Shown here: positions 8,091-16,719 of the stretch, piece by piece
Position numbering within the stretch: position 1 is the first letter of the stretch
Layout of the letters: the number at the start of each line of letters is the position of its first letter
Assembly: GCA_002385805.1 (NCBI GenBank)
Contig: DGEF01000079.1
Location: 1-43,018, forward strand
Length of the DNA: 43,018 bases
Reading direction: 5' to 3'
Source: Peptococcaceae bacterium UBA3933
GTDB taxonomy: Bacteria; Bacillota; Peptococcia; Peptococcales; BICA1-8
Notes under the pieces: model-generated
Databases searched by the model: none
Told to the model about the DNA's origin: nothing
Seen by the model: only the letters and a program-made list of their open reading frames with translations
Made by a program: the position numbers and the translations under genes

Positions 8091-8537
8091 GTGAGAATAT
8101 TTTTAAAAGATATAGGTAAAAATGAATTACATTTAGTTAATAAATTTCCAATTCACGGCCTTATTTTTACATTGGAACAGCAAAAAGCGGAAGAAATTCG
8201 GGAAGTAGTAGAAAAAACACCTTTTTATGTAACTATCTTAGGGGAAGCTAATGTTTTACCTAAATATGAATTAGAAGAATTAATTTTTTTTTGTAAACTT
8301 CAGGGACTAATCATAAACAGTGACAGTTTTAAAGAAGAATTAAGTTGTCCCTTTATTTTAAATCCCGGTTTAACCCGGTACAATGTTTTTATAAAAAAGG
8401 GAGATAAAGTTGTAGCCGCTTATCTACCTTGCGAAGAGTTATGGGCACAAGAAAAACAGGTTTTAGCCCTGGTTTTGACAGGAAAAGAATTTATTAAGTG
8501 CTGGCCGAAAATAAAAAATTTCTGGTTAAGTTTTTAA
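8091..8537 (+). CDS. Conserved-looking protein of unknown function
   Basis: 148 residues; I cannot place it in a family. There is no signal peptide or membrane segment. The first half alternates short hydrophobic strands and charged helices (for example KPEL-like EQQKAEEIREVVEKTPFYV), suggesting an alpha/beta fold, and three cysteines are scattered. GTG 8091 has only a weak ribosome site (GAGTGA, 8080-8085). It lies 30 bases after hutP and 16 bases before cmk, so it is likely co-transcribed with both. Codon use matches its neighbours, which supports a real gene. Confidence 0.7.
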   Translation: MRIFLKDIGKNELHLVNKFPIHGLIFTLEQQKAEEIREVVEKTPFYVTILGEANVLPKYELEELIFFCKLQGLIINSDSFKEELSCPFILNPGLTRYNVFIKKGDKVVAAYLPCEELWAQEKQVLALVLTGKEFIKCWPKIKNFWLSF

Positions 8538-8553
8538 GGGTGAAGGAGTTAAT

Positions 8554-9234
8554 ATGAAAAAACCAATTCAGATTGCCATTGACGGCCCTGCGGGAGCCGG
8601 TAAAAGTTCAGTAGCGAAAAAACTAGCGGATAAACTTGGTTTTATTTATGTGGATACCGGTGCAATGTATCGGGCCTTAACATATAAAGCCTTAAAGAAC
8701 GGAATGAATTTATCTAATGAAAGGTCCTTAGTGGAATTAGCAAAAATTACAGAAATAACTTTTGGCTGCGGAAAGGTACAAAAAGTTTTTTGTGACGGAG
8801 AAGATGTAACAGAATTAATTCGTTCTCCTCAGGTTTCGCAAAAGGTCTCATTGGTAGCCGCCTATCCTGAGGTGAGAAAGTATATGGTAAAAATGCAACA
8901 GAGCTTAGGCCAAAATCATAATATTATTATGGATGGACGAGATATAGGGACAGTGGTTTTGCCTCATGCCCAGTACAAATTTTTCCTTACAGCTTCTTTA
9001 GAAGAAAGGGCAAAAAGAAGGAAACTGGAATTAGAAAAAAAAGGGTATAGATTTACAAATGATGATATAATAGAAGAGATTGCGGAAAGAGATAAATTAG
9101 ATTCCCAACGAGAAGTGGGTCCGCTAAAACCGGCTGAAGACGCAATAGTAATTGATACCAGTAATCTCACCTTAAATGAAGTCATCAATAAAATTTTAGC
9201 GATCATCTTAGGAGAGAATAACGATGCTTTATAG
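8554..9234 (+). CDS. cmk: Cytidylate kinase
   Basis: Phosphorylates CMP and dCMP with ATP for nucleotide recycling. It is 226 residues, standard for bacterial Cmk. The P-loop is GPAGAGKSS (residues 11-19), the nucleoside-binding DTGAMYRAL segment is at about 34-43, and the MDGRDIGTVVLP motif lies near residue 127. ATG 8554 is preceded by GGTGAAGGAG. The 3' end overlaps plsC by 11 bases, so the two are translationally coupled. A cmk-plsC-ispH/rpsA order is common in Clostridia. Confidence 0.97.
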   Translation: MKKPIQIAIDGPAGAGKSSVAKKLADKLGFIYVDTGAMYRALTYKALKNGMNLSNERSLVELAKITEITFGCGKVQKVFCDGEDVTELIRSPQVSQKVSLVAAYPEVRKYMVKMQQSLGQNHNIIMDGRDIGTVVLPHAQYKFFLTASLEERAKRRKLELEKKGYRFTNDDIIEEIAERDKLDSQREVGPLKPAEDAIVIDTSNLTLNEVINKILAIILGENNDAL

Positions 9235-9817
9235 TATTTTAAAAGTGATTATTACAGGTTTTATTAAAGTAATTGCTAAAACAGAGGTAAAGAATTTAGA
9301 AAAGTTACCTCAGGAGGGTCCTGTTGTTTTAGCCTGTAATCATACCAGTTATTGGGATCCTGTAGTTTTAGGTGTTTTGTTACCACGCCGTCTTCACTTT
9401 ATGGCTAAAGAAGAATTGTTTAAAATTTTCTTGTTTGGGAGTTTAATTAAAATTTTAGGTGCTTTTCCCGTTAAGAGAGGGAAATCAGACCTTAATGCAA
9501 TTAAAAATTCTCTTAAAATATTAAAAGAAGGTAAAGTATTGTGTATCTTTCCGGAAGGAACCAGAAGCTTAAAAGGAGAACTTTTAGATTTTGAATCAGG
9601 GATTACCTTATTAGCTTATAAAGGTAATGCTCCTATTGTGCCGGTTGGCCTGAAAGGGGCAAGAAAACTTTTTCCACGGGGATTTAGAACTAAATTGGAG
9701 TTAAATATTGGTGATCCCATATACATAGAAAATCCCGATAAAGGAAAAATTACTAATGAACAACTTGAACAAATAACTAAACAGGTGCACAATAAAGTAA
9801 AAGAATTATTAGCATAA
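9224..9817 (+). CDS. plsC: 1-acylglycerol-3-phosphate acyltransferase
   Basis: Acylates lysophosphatidic acid to phosphatidic acid at the membrane. It is 197 residues, a compact PlsC. The catalytic NHTSYWD motif (H40-x4-D45) and the substrate-binding EGTR motif at residues 111-114 are both intact, and IVPVGLKGARKL forms the later conserved block. It starts at ATG 9224 inside the end of cmk. Together with plsY and gpsA further along, the window holds three steps of phospholipid head synthesis in separate operons. Confidence 0.95.
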   Translation: MLYSILKVIITGFIKVIAKTEVKNLEKLPQEGPVVLACNHTSYWDPVVLGVLLPRRLHFMAKEELFKIFLFGSLIKILGAFPVKRGKSDLNAIKNSLKILKEGKVLCIFPEGTRSLKGELLDFESGITLLAYKGNAPIVPVGLKGARKLFPRGFRTKLELNIGDPIYIENPDKGKITNEQLEQITKQVHNKVKELLA

Positions 9818-9821
9818 ATTT

Positions 9822-9850
9822 GCAGGATATTTTAATATTATCGCGAATTT
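9822..9850 (+). promoter_or_regulatory. Sigma-H-like promoter upstream of ispH-rpsA
   Basis: GCAGGATAT (9822-9830) and CGCGAATTT (9842-9850) are separated by 11 bases. This fits the Bacillus sigma-H consensus RnAGGAwWW-N11-12-RnnGAATww except at the first base of the second block. No good sigma-A pair was seen in this 71-base gap. Confidence 0.5.
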
Positions 9851-9888
9851 TAACATGATAACTAAATTATAAAGTAATAAAGGTGCTG

Positions 9889-11967
9889 ATGGTTTTGCAG
9901 ATTATTGTTGCTCCTCATGCAGGTTTTTGTTTCGGGGTTAAAAGAGCTATTGACCAAGGGGAAGAATTAATTAAGAAAGAAGGGGGACCCCTAGCCACTT
10001 GGGGTCCTTTAATACATAATCCTCAAGAAGTAAACCGGCTACGGGAAAAAGGGATAATACCCAGGGAAGATTTTGCAGAAATAAAAGAAAAAAAACTTTT
10101 AATTCGAACTCATGGAGTACCCCCTGATATTTATGCAGAGGCTAATACCAGGGGTTTAGAATTAATCGATTGCACTTGTCCCTTTGTCAATAAAGTACAA
10201 AAAATTGCTCATGAATATGCTTCTAAGGATTACACAATACTAATCTTAGGTAATAAAGACCACCCGGAAGTAAAAGGTATTTTAGGGTGGGCTTTAGGAA
10301 AGGGAATAGTTTTTCGCAATCCCGATGAGCTTTATGAACTGGATTTGGGAGATGAAAAAATTTGTCTGACAGCTCAAACCACTGAAAATCAGGATAGGTT
10401 TAATAAATCTGTGGAAATTTTAAGGAAAAAATCTAACCAATTAGTTGTATTTAATACCATTTGTTCAGCCACCCGACAACGTCAAGAATCTGCTTTAGAA
10501 ATTGCAAAAAAGGTAGATTTAATGATTGTCATAGGGGGTTTAAATAGTGCCAATACTCAAAAGTTAGCCCAACTATGTCGTGAAACTAAAACTCCTACTC
10601 AACATATTGAAACAGCACAAGATTTACAAAGGGAATGGTTTTATGATATAGATAGGGTTGGAGTAACGGCAGGTGCATCAACACCAGATTGGATTATTGA
10701 GGAGGTTGTCAGGACTATGGAAGAAATTAAAGAAACTCTGGAAACTAAAGACACTCAAGAAACTCAAAATGTTTCTGAGTTAAGTAATGAGGAAGGTGCA
10801 GTTATGGAAAATCATTTGGAACAGGAAATGAAGCAAATGGAAGAAGTAAGACCGGGAGATATTATAACCGGAACGGTTGTTCAAATAAATAGTGATGAGG
10901 TTCTGGTTGATGTAGGTGGAAAATCTGAAGGGATTATTCCCGTAAATGAATTGTCCTATCGCAAAGTAACTGATCCCAATGAATTTGTCAATGTAGGTGA
11001 TCAAATAAAAGTTTTAGTTTTAAAGGTAGAAAACTCTGAAGGAAATATGATTCTTTCCAAGCGTAGAGCGGATCAGGAAGAAGCATTAAAAACTTTAGAA
11101 GAAGCATTCAAGGAAGGTAAAGTTATTGAAGCAGAAGCTATAGAAGTTGTTAAAGGTGGCATATTGGTAGATGTAGGTATGCGTGGTTTTGTGCCTGCTT
11201 CTTTAATTGATAGAGGCTATGTAGAAAATCTCGAACAATTTATTGGACAAAAATTACGGTTAAAAGTTATTGAATTTGATAAAAAAGCTCGTAAAGCAGT
11301 ACTCTCCCGTAAAGCTGTCCTTGATGAAGAATACGAAGCCAAAAAAGAAAAACTTTGGGCAGAAATTGAAGAAGGACAAACCAGAAAAGGTATAGTACAG
11401 AGAATTACCGATTTCGGTGCTTTTATAGACTTAGGTGGAGTTGACGGTCTCCTGCATGTTTCAGAAATGGGTTGGGGTAAAGTGGAACATCCCAGGGACG
11501 TAGTTTCTGAAGGCGATGAAGTAGAAGTTTACGTCTTGGGTGTTGATAAAGAAAAAGAGAGAATCTCTTTAAGCTTAAAGAAATTAATTCCCAGTCCTTG
11601 GGAAACAGCGGAAGATAAATATACAATTGGGAGCATTGTTAAAGGTAAAGTAGTTCGAATTGCACCTTTTGGGGCTTTTGTGGAACTAGAGCCTGGTATT
11701 GATGGATTAGTACACATATCTCAGTTAGCCTGGGAAAGAGTAGATAAGGTTGAGGATGTAGTTAGTGTAGGCCAGGAAGTGGAAACAAGAGTATTAGATG
11801 TAGATGCTGAAAACAAAAGAATTAGTTTAAGTATAAAAGAAGCCACTACAAGACCGGCTCCCAAAAAGAAAGAAAACAATACTTTTCAAACTAAAGAGGA
11901 ATCTTCCGGAGTAACCATAGGTGATGTAGTAGGGGATATTTTTAATGAAATTAAAAATAATAATTAG
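9889..11967 (+). CDS. ispH: Fusion of HMB-PP reductase (IspH) and ribosomal protein S1
   Basis: One chain of 692 residues with two roles. Residues 1-280 are IspH (LytB), the iron-sulfur enzyme that makes IPP and DMAPP in the last step of the MEP pathway. Its three cluster cysteines are C14 (HAGFCFGV), C97 (DCTCPFVNK) and C192 (NTICSATRQRQ). After an acidic linker, residues ~320-655 hold four S1 RNA-binding domains (beginning near 322, 410, 495 and 580) as in ribosomal protein S1. This fusion is known in several Clostridia and is not a sequencing artefact: the frame is open throughout. ATG 9889 follows AAAGG; GTG 9883 and TTG 9895 are alternatives. Confidence 0.95.
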   Translation: MVLQIIVAPHAGFCFGVKRAIDQGEELIKKEGGPLATWGPLIHNPQEVNRLREKGIIPREDFAEIKEKKLLIRTHGVPPDIYAEANTRGLELIDCTCPFVNKVQKIAHEYASKDYTILILGNKDHPEVKGILGWALGKGIVFRNPDELYELDLGDEKICLTAQTTENQDRFNKSVEILRKKSNQLVVFNTICSATRQRQESALEIAKKVDLMIVIGGLNSANTQKLAQLCRETKTPTQHIETAQDLQREWFYDIDRVGVTAGASTPDWIIEEVVRTMEEIKETLETKDTQETQNVSELSNEEGAVMENHLEQEMKQMEEVRPGDIITGTVVQINSDEVLVDVGGKSEGIIPVNELSYRKVTDPNEFVNVGDQIKVLVLKVENSEGNMILSKRRADQEEALKTLEEAFKEGKVIEAEAIEVVKGGILVDVGMRGFVPASLIDRGYVENLEQFIGQKLRLKVIEFDKKARKAVLSRKAVLDEEYEAKKEKLWAEIEEGQTRKGIVQRITDFGAFIDLGGVDGLLHVSEMGWGKVEHPRDVVSEGDEVEVYVLGVDKEKERISLSLKKLIPSPWETAEDKYTIGSIVKGKVVRIAPFGAFVELEPGIDGLVHISQLAWERVDKVEDVVSVGQEVETRVLDVDAENKRISLSIKEATTRPAPKKKENNTFQTKEESSGVTIGDVVGDIFNEIKNNN

Positions 11968-11970
11968 ATA

Positions 11971-11998
11971 GAAAGCGTAGCTTTGGCTACGCTTTTCT
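11971..11998 (+). terminator. Intrinsic terminator after ispH-rpsA
   Basis: AAAGCGTAGC (11972-11981) pairs perfectly with GCTACGCTTT (11986-11995) around a TTTG loop and ends in TTTT-C. Confidence 0.85.
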
Positions 11999-12027
11999 AA
12001 CCTTAGCCTAAATTTAGGGTGATATAC

Positions 12028-13089
12028 ATGGATTTGCGGGAAAAAAGAAAATGGGACCATCTCAAATATTCCCTGGAGTTATCTTCTGGTCCTTTGTCAA
12101 CAGGCTTTTCCGATTTATATTTAGTTCATCAAGCATTAGGAACAGCCAATCTTGATAGTGTTGATACAGGCTTGGTTTTATTCGGTAAAAAAATCCGTTT
12201 TCCTTTAATTATTAACGCCATGACTGGAGGCGCTCGGGGGTTAGAAGTTTTTAATAAACGTTTAGCTATTGCGGCTCGTGAATGTGGAATACCTTTAGCT
12301 GTTGGTTCCCAAACGGCGGCTATAAAGAATCCCGATACACGAAAATCATTTGAAATTGTACGCAAAATGAATCCTCAAGGTTTAGTTTTTGCTAATCTTA
12401 GTGCACTTATACCTTACCAACAAGCTCGCGAAGCTGTGGAAATGATTGAAGCCGATGCCCTTCAGCTTCATTTAAATTTACCTCAAGAATTAGCGATGCC
12501 GGAAGGTGATCGGGATTTTAGTAAACTAGAGGAGAATATCTATGAGCTTAAGGAAAAAATTCAAGTCCCTCTGATTATCAAAGAAGTGGGTTTTGGATTA
12601 TCACGGGAAACAGTGTTAAAACTAAGAAAAATGGGAATTAATTATGTTGATGTAAGTGGAGCAGGGGGAACAAATTTTGTGGCTATTGAAAGGGTTCGGA
12701 GCCAAGGTTTGGGTAATGAAGACCTGTTGACCTGGGGTATTCCTACAGCTGTATCTTTAATTGAGACATTAAGTACTGCCGGGGAAATGATAGTTTTTGC
12801 TTCCGGTGGTATCAAAAAGCCCTCTGATATCTTAAAATCACTTGTCTTAGGTGCCAAAGCGGTAGGGATGGCTGCTCCACTATTGGAAGTGATCTATGAA
12901 AATGAGGAAAAAGTATTGATTGATTATTTAGAAGATTTATTTAAGCAAGTTAAGGAACTCATGCTTTTAATCGGCACTTCAGAATTGAAACAATTAAAAA
13001 AATGCCCCATAATTATTACCGGCTTTGTTCGAGAATGGCTGGAAGCGAGAGGAATCAATATTCAATCTTATGCTTATACCAGAGAATAG
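12028..13089 (+). CDS. fni: Type 2 isopentenyl-diphosphate isomerase (FMN-dependent)
   Basis: Interconverts IPP and DMAPP using FMN and NAD(P)H. It is 353 residues with a TIM-barrel pattern. Conserved blocks seen are RKWDHL near the N-terminus, PLIINAMTGGA, AVGSQTAA, the LQLHLN-type strand with the MPEGDRDF loop, VKEVGFG-like IKEVGFGLS, and the phosphate-binding ASGGI. ATG 12028 follows AGGGTGA (12016-12022); a GTG at 12019 would lie inside that site. It directly follows the ispH fusion, linking IPP formation with its isomerisation, although a terminator separates the two. Confidence 0.96.
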   Translation: MDLREKRKWDHLKYSLELSSGPLSTGFSDLYLVHQALGTANLDSVDTGLVLFGKKIRFPLIINAMTGGARGLEVFNKRLAIAARECGIPLAVGSQTAAIKNPDTRKSFEIVRKMNPQGLVFANLSALIPYQQAREAVEMIEADALQLHLNLPQELAMPEGDRDFSKLEENIYELKEKIQVPLIIKEVGFGLSRETVLKLRKMGINYVDVSGAGGTNFVAIERVRSQGLGNEDLLTWGIPTAVSLIETLSTAGEMIVFASGGIKKPSDILKSLVLGAKAVGMAAPLLEVIYENEEKVLIDYLEDLFKQVKELMLLIGTSELKQLKKCPIIITGFVREWLEARGINIQSYAYTRE

Positions 13090-13124
13090 CCCTTTAGTTT
13101 TAAACTAAAGGGCTATTCTCTTTA
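13081..13124 (+). terminator. Strong intrinsic terminator overlapping the fni stop
   Basis: A 20-base arm at 13081-13100 is the exact reverse complement of 13102-13121. The stem is AT-rich at the loop end, and TTTATT follows. The fni stop codon (13087-13089) lies within the left arm, so ribosomes finishing fni would occupy the stem. Confidence 0.88.
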
Positions 13125-13154
13125 TTAATGAAAAGTACCACCTGTGAGTATATG

Positions 13155-13162
13155 CATATAAT
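13155..13162 (+). promoter_or_regulatory. Possible -10 element for the DUF1614-spoIIP operon
   Basis: CATATAAT at 13155-13162 fits both a sigma-A -10 (TATAAT) and the sigma-E -10 pattern (CATAnAnT). No convincing -35 for either is visible, so the sigma factor is unassigned. It lies between the fni terminator and the next ribosome site. Confidence 0.35.
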
Positions 13163-13217
13163 CGTAAGCTTACGGGAAATATAAAACAGAAATCCAGGAA
13201 AAAGGAGGAGGCTCTAA

Positions 13218-13964
13218 GTGGGGCTTAACTGGGGTGTTATGGTATTAGTTGGTGTGTCTCTATTAATCTTTTTCGGTGTTGCCCAAAGAATATTAGATAG
13301 AATGCATCTAAGTGACAAGGGAGCTTTATTAGTAATTGGTGCTTTGATAGCAGGTAGTTTTATTGATATTCCCATTACCCGGGGAAATATTGAAACCACC
13401 GTTAATTTAGGTGGTGGTGTTGTTCCTGTAATCTTGGCTTTTTATTTAATCAGTACCGCAGGTACCGTTAAAGAAAAAATAAGAGCTTTAGTTGGTGCCT
13501 TGGCTACTGGGATAGTTATTTACATAATCGGTAGTGTTATAATGACCAGGGAAGGCGCCGAATTTAATACAATTATTGATCCCATATTTATTTATCCCTT
13601 GGTGGGAGGAATAGTAGCCTATATTGCCGGAAGATCCCGTAGAGCAGCTTTTGTTGCCGGAACCCTTGGTGTGTTATTACTAGATTTTTTTCACTTGATA
13701 TACCTAGTAGTAACAGGAGTACCTGGGACTGTACACATAGGGGGAGCAGGTGCTTTTGACAGTATAGTTATTTCCGGTTTAATAGCCGTATTATTGGCTG
13801 AATTCATTGGTGAAGGCAGGGAACGTTTACAAGGTGGTCCTGACAGTCGCGGAAGAGACCCCAAACTTGTTAAAAATTTGAAAGAAGTACATTATACAAG
13901 TATGCTGGGAGTCTCTGAAAATATTGAGTCAGATAAGGACCAAAGGGGTGAGGACAATGCATAA
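13218..13964 (+). CDS. DUF1614 domain membrane protein
   Basis: 248-residue protein with six to seven hydrophobic segments from residue 5 to about 200 and a charged cytoplasmic-type tail. It resembles the DUF1614 family, whose function is not known. GTG 13218 is preceded by a strong AAAGGAGGAGG (13201-13211). It overlaps spoIIP by 8 bases, which implies coupled synthesis and a possible sporulation role. That role is inferred from position alone. Confidence 0.75.
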   Translation: MGLNWGVMVLVGVSLLIFFGVAQRILDRMHLSDKGALLVIGALIAGSFIDIPITRGNIETTVNLGGGVVPVILAFYLISTAGTVKEKIRALVGALATGIVIYIIGSVIMTREGAEFNTIIDPIFIYPLVGGIVAYIAGRSRRAAFVAGTLGVLLLDFFHLIYLVVTGVPGTVHIGGAGAFDSIVISGLIAVLLAEFIGEGRERLQGGPDSRGRDPKLVKNLKEVHYTSMLGVSENIESDKDQRGEDNA

Positions 13965-15129
13965 AACCAGGAAATTTTTTCTCTTAGGTTTAGGTATATT
14001 TTGCGTAATTCTAGGCTTGACAATAGTACACTTAACAGGTAATTTATCCGTTTCCGTCAGTGTAGATTCAGCTCAAGAAATTCTCGAAGAGTTAGGGAAA
14101 TTTGATCTTGAAAGAACAGATGGAGGTTATTATTCCTTTGTAGATATAAAAACTAAAAAAGAAATTGACCAAACTAGTAGGGCCGTTTTTGAAGGTGATG
14201 AGCTTATTTTAGCGGATAACTCCAGGTACCGGGTTGTAGAAATAGAGGGAGACACAGTTTACTGTGAATATCTAGGCAAAGAAGATATTTCCTGGAAGCC
14301 TAAAGAACAGCCGGCTATAAGCCAAGGCAAGCTGGCTCAAAATGAAGGAAGGCCGGTAGCCCTATATAGTACCCATACCGCAGAGTCTTATGTGCCAACC
14401 TCCGGTACAGAAAGCAAACCAGGAGACGGTGATATTTTAAAAGTAGGCAAAACTATTTCTAATGTATTACAGGAACAGGGCATTAAAGGAATTATGAGTG
14501 ACAATAAACACGATCCTCATGATGCCAATGCATACCAGCGCTCACGAAGAACAGCCGTCCAGTTATTAAAACAAAATCCTATTGCCCTTATTGATGTTCA
14601 TCGGGATGGGGTACCTGACCCTAATTTTTATGCAACAGAGATTGACGGTAAAAACGCCACCCAAATCCGTTTAGTAGTAGGAAGGCAAAACCAAAATATG
14701 CAAGCTAACCTTGATTTTGCAAAGCAAATCAAGGCTTATTATGATGAGAAAAAACCTGGCCTAATTAAAGGTATCTTCATGGCTAAAGGCAACTATAACC
14801 AGGATTTAGCTCCCCGTTCGATTTTGATTGAAGTAGGTACTCATACTAATTCTTTAGAAGCGGCACAAAACGGTGCAGCAGTTTTTGCCTCTCTTTTACC
14901 GGAATTTTTAGGTGTTACCGGTACTCCGGCGAACCAACAGCCTGCAACTGAAACTACCCGTGGTACTACTTCCTCTTTAATCTGGATATTACTTGCGGTT
15001 TTCGTAGGAGGGATTGTTTTTCTTTTCATTAGTACAGGTAGTTTGGAAGGTTCTTTCAATAAAGTGCGCAGTCTAGGTAAAGAATTTGCCAGCTTTTTCG
15101 GCAATATTAAAGGAAAAGATAAGAAGTAG
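13957..15129 (+). CDS. spoIIP: Stage II sporulation protein P
   Basis: Amidase/endopeptidase that degrades septal peptidoglycan with SpoIID and SpoIIM during engulfment of the forespore. It is 390 residues. Likely metal-site and catalytic positions are H140 in THTAESY, H215 in DVHRDG and E292 in ILIEVG, spaced as in the family. An N-terminal membrane segment (about 6-28) is expected. A second one at about 338-358 (SLIWILLAVFVGGIVFLFIS) with a basic tail is not typical of Bacillus SpoIIP. ATG 13957 is preceded by GGGGTGAGG; a longer reading from TTG 13924 adds residues within the upstream gene. Confidence 0.93.
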   Translation: MHKTRKFFLLGLGIFCVILGLTIVHLTGNLSVSVSVDSAQEILEELGKFDLERTDGGYYSFVDIKTKKEIDQTSRAVFEGDELILADNSRYRVVEIEGDTVYCEYLGKEDISWKPKEQPAISQGKLAQNEGRPVALYSTHTAESYVPTSGTESKPGDGDILKVGKTISNVLQEQGIKGIMSDNKHDPHDANAYQRSRRTAVQLLKQNPIALIDVHRDGVPDPNFYATEIDGKNATQIRLVVGRQNQNMQANLDFAKQIKAYYDEKKPGLIKGIFMAKGNYNQDLAPRSILIEVGTHTNSLEAAQNGAAVFASLLPEFLGVTGTPANQQPATETTRGTTSSLIWILLAVFVGGIVFLFISTGSLEGSFNKVRSLGKEFASFFGNIKGKDKK

Positions 15130-15131
15130 AT

Positions 15132-16022
15132 ATGAAAGATATGGCTAGTATTGTTATTTTAGGAGTTATCATGGGTGTTGCAGCCAGAATTTTCATGTTA
15201 AGAAATGATTATCGTTCATATCCCTCTTATCCCCATGGGTATGTAACCCATATTTCTTTAGGATTTATTGCGGCTTTTTTAGCATCTTTAGCCATTCCCG
15301 CTTTAATGGAAAAAGAATATACAGCTGTAACCTTTTTGGTATTAGCTGCTCAACAATTTAGGGATATTCGGAATATGGAACGGGAAACTTTAAGTAAACT
15401 TGAAGAATTATCATTGGTACCACGTGGCCTGGATTACATTGAAGGAATAGCAAAAGTTTTTGAAGCCAGAAATTATCTAGTAATGCTTGTATCTTTGACA
15501 ACGACAGGTTTTGCGGTATTTTTTAACTTACAAATTGGTGCCATAGCCGGCATAATTAGTATTTTCTTAACAGGTTTTCTAATGAGAGGCCAATTTGTTC
15601 GCGACATAGCCGAAGTAAAACCCGGCAAGTTACATTTCGAAAAATCCTTATTAATGGTTGATGATATTGTTATTATGAATATTGGGTCACCGGAAGCCAA
15701 AGAAAAAATTTTGCAAGATGGGGTAGGGGTAGTTATTCATCCTAAAGATGATAACGCCCGGGCTACTTTGAATAATCTCGGCCAGAGGCAGGCAATTCTT
15801 CATGATGTAGCCGCATTGGTTGGCAGTAAATTAGAAACAGGAGAACCTGATTTTACACCTCTTATGCGCAAAAATGTGGATACAGGGAAACTGGCTTTAT
15901 TTGTTGTACCCAATGAAAAGGATATTGAATGTATAATTGAGGCTATTTACCGAACACCAGTCTTAGAAAGTGCTACCCAAAAGCCTTTATCCAGCGATAT
16001 AGGTAGAAAAGCCGCTGATTAG
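15132..16022 (+). CDS. YIEGIA family membrane protein
   Basis: 296 residues. The family-naming motif YIEGIA is exact at residues 102-107. The first half has about five hydrophobic segments; from about residue 165 the chain is soluble and alpha/beta in pattern (ending near KAAD). The biochemical role is not known. It begins two bases after spoIIP and is followed by the small gene annotated in related genomes as its capping partner. This supports a membrane complex made during sporulation; the sporulation link is inferred from the operon. Confidence 0.88.
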   Translation: MKDMASIVILGVIMGVAARIFMLRNDYRSYPSYPHGYVTHISLGFIAAFLASLAIPALMEKEYTAVTFLVLAAQQFRDIRNMERETLSKLEELSLVPRGLDYIEGIAKVFEARNYLVMLVSLTTTGFAVFFNLQIGAIAGIISIFLTGFLMRGQFVRDIAEVKPGKLHFEKSLLMVDDIVIMNIGSPEAKEKILQDGVGVVIHPKDDNARATLNNLGQRQAILHDVAALVGSKLETGEPDFTPLMRKNVDTGKLALFVVPNEKDIECIIEAIYRTPVLESATQKPLSSDIGRKAAD

Positions 16023-16036
16023 AAAGGAAGAGGTTT

Positions 16037-16228
16037 ATGGAAGTTGGAATTAAAGAGACTATTTTAGCTATAATAACTACCGATCCGCAAAAAGTTTTTG
16101 GGAGCAGTCCCGTTTTTATAGCCAAAGATAAGGAGGAGGCTAACCGGATTGGTTTATTATTAAGCAGGATTTTAAAAGCTATGGTTCATGATTTAGAAAA
16201 TGGAGTTTATATTGTGGTTAAACATTAA
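16037..16228 (+). CDS. Small partner (capping) subunit of YIEGIA
   Basis: 63 residues, soluble, with no signal. The sequence MEVGIKETILAIITTDP and the later DKEEANRIGLLLSRIL helix match the short proteins found next to YIEGIA genes, known in databases as the capping complex subunit. It lies 14 bases after the YIEGIA gene, with GAAAGGAAGAGG as ribosome site. It is too short to reveal an activity; the partner role rests on recurrent adjacency. Confidence 0.78.
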   Translation: MEVGIKETILAIITTDPQKVFGSSPVFIAKDKEEANRIGLLLSRILKAMVHDLENGVYIVVKH

Positions 16229-16242
16229 GAAGGAGGGAGAAA

Positions 16243-16719
16243 GTGCATATAATTTACCATTGCTTCGGAGGCTCCCATTCTTCCGTAACTAGCGCTTGTA
16301 TCCATGCAGGTTTATTAAAAGAAAGTAAAGTCCCCAGTGCTCAAGATTTATTAGCTTTACCCTATTATGATAAACAAGTGGCCCAGGATCATGGGTATAT
16401 TCGCTTTATTGGGCACGACGAATATGGTAACTCTGTTTATATTACAAGTAAACACGGTTTAGGAAAAAATTATGAAGATATTATGCGGAGCATTGCAAGT
16501 ATTGCGGATATTCCTAATAAGGATCTGGTATTTGTTGATACTATGCCTTATGTAAATTGGCTTATGGTTATTGGAGGTTATCTTTCCCGGCGGTTAGGAT
16601 TAGTGAGAATAGGTAGGCCTATTGTTATCTTAGGAACGCAAATTTCTTTCCACAAATTTTGCCATATTGTAAAGATTATTAAAACAAAATATGCTAAGGA
16701 TAATCGCCAATGGCCATAA
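16243..16719 (+). CDS. DUF3189 family protein (copy 1)
   Basis: 158 residues of unknown function. It begins with a strand and a glycine/histidine loop, IIYHCFGGSHSSVTS, typical of DUF3189, and has a second buried strand DLVFVDTMPYVNW near residue 98. GTG 16243 is preceded by AAGGAGGGAG. The strand-loop-helix start recalls nucleotide-binding folds, but there is no Walker lysine. It follows the YIEGIA pair and overlaps the second copy by 10 bases. Confidence 0.85.
   Translation: MHIIYHCFGGSHSSVTSACIHAGLLKESKVPSAQDLLALPYYDKQVAQDHGYIRFIGHDEYGNSVYITSKHGLGKNYEDIMRSIASIADIPNKDLVFVDTMPYVNWLMVIGGYLSRRLGLVRIGRPIVILGTQISFHKFCHIVKIIKTKYAKDNRQWP

Noticed and set aside
9889..11967. Frameshift or assembly error joining ispH and rpsA
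   Set aside because: The frame is continuous, both halves are complete, and this fusion is known in related Clostridia.
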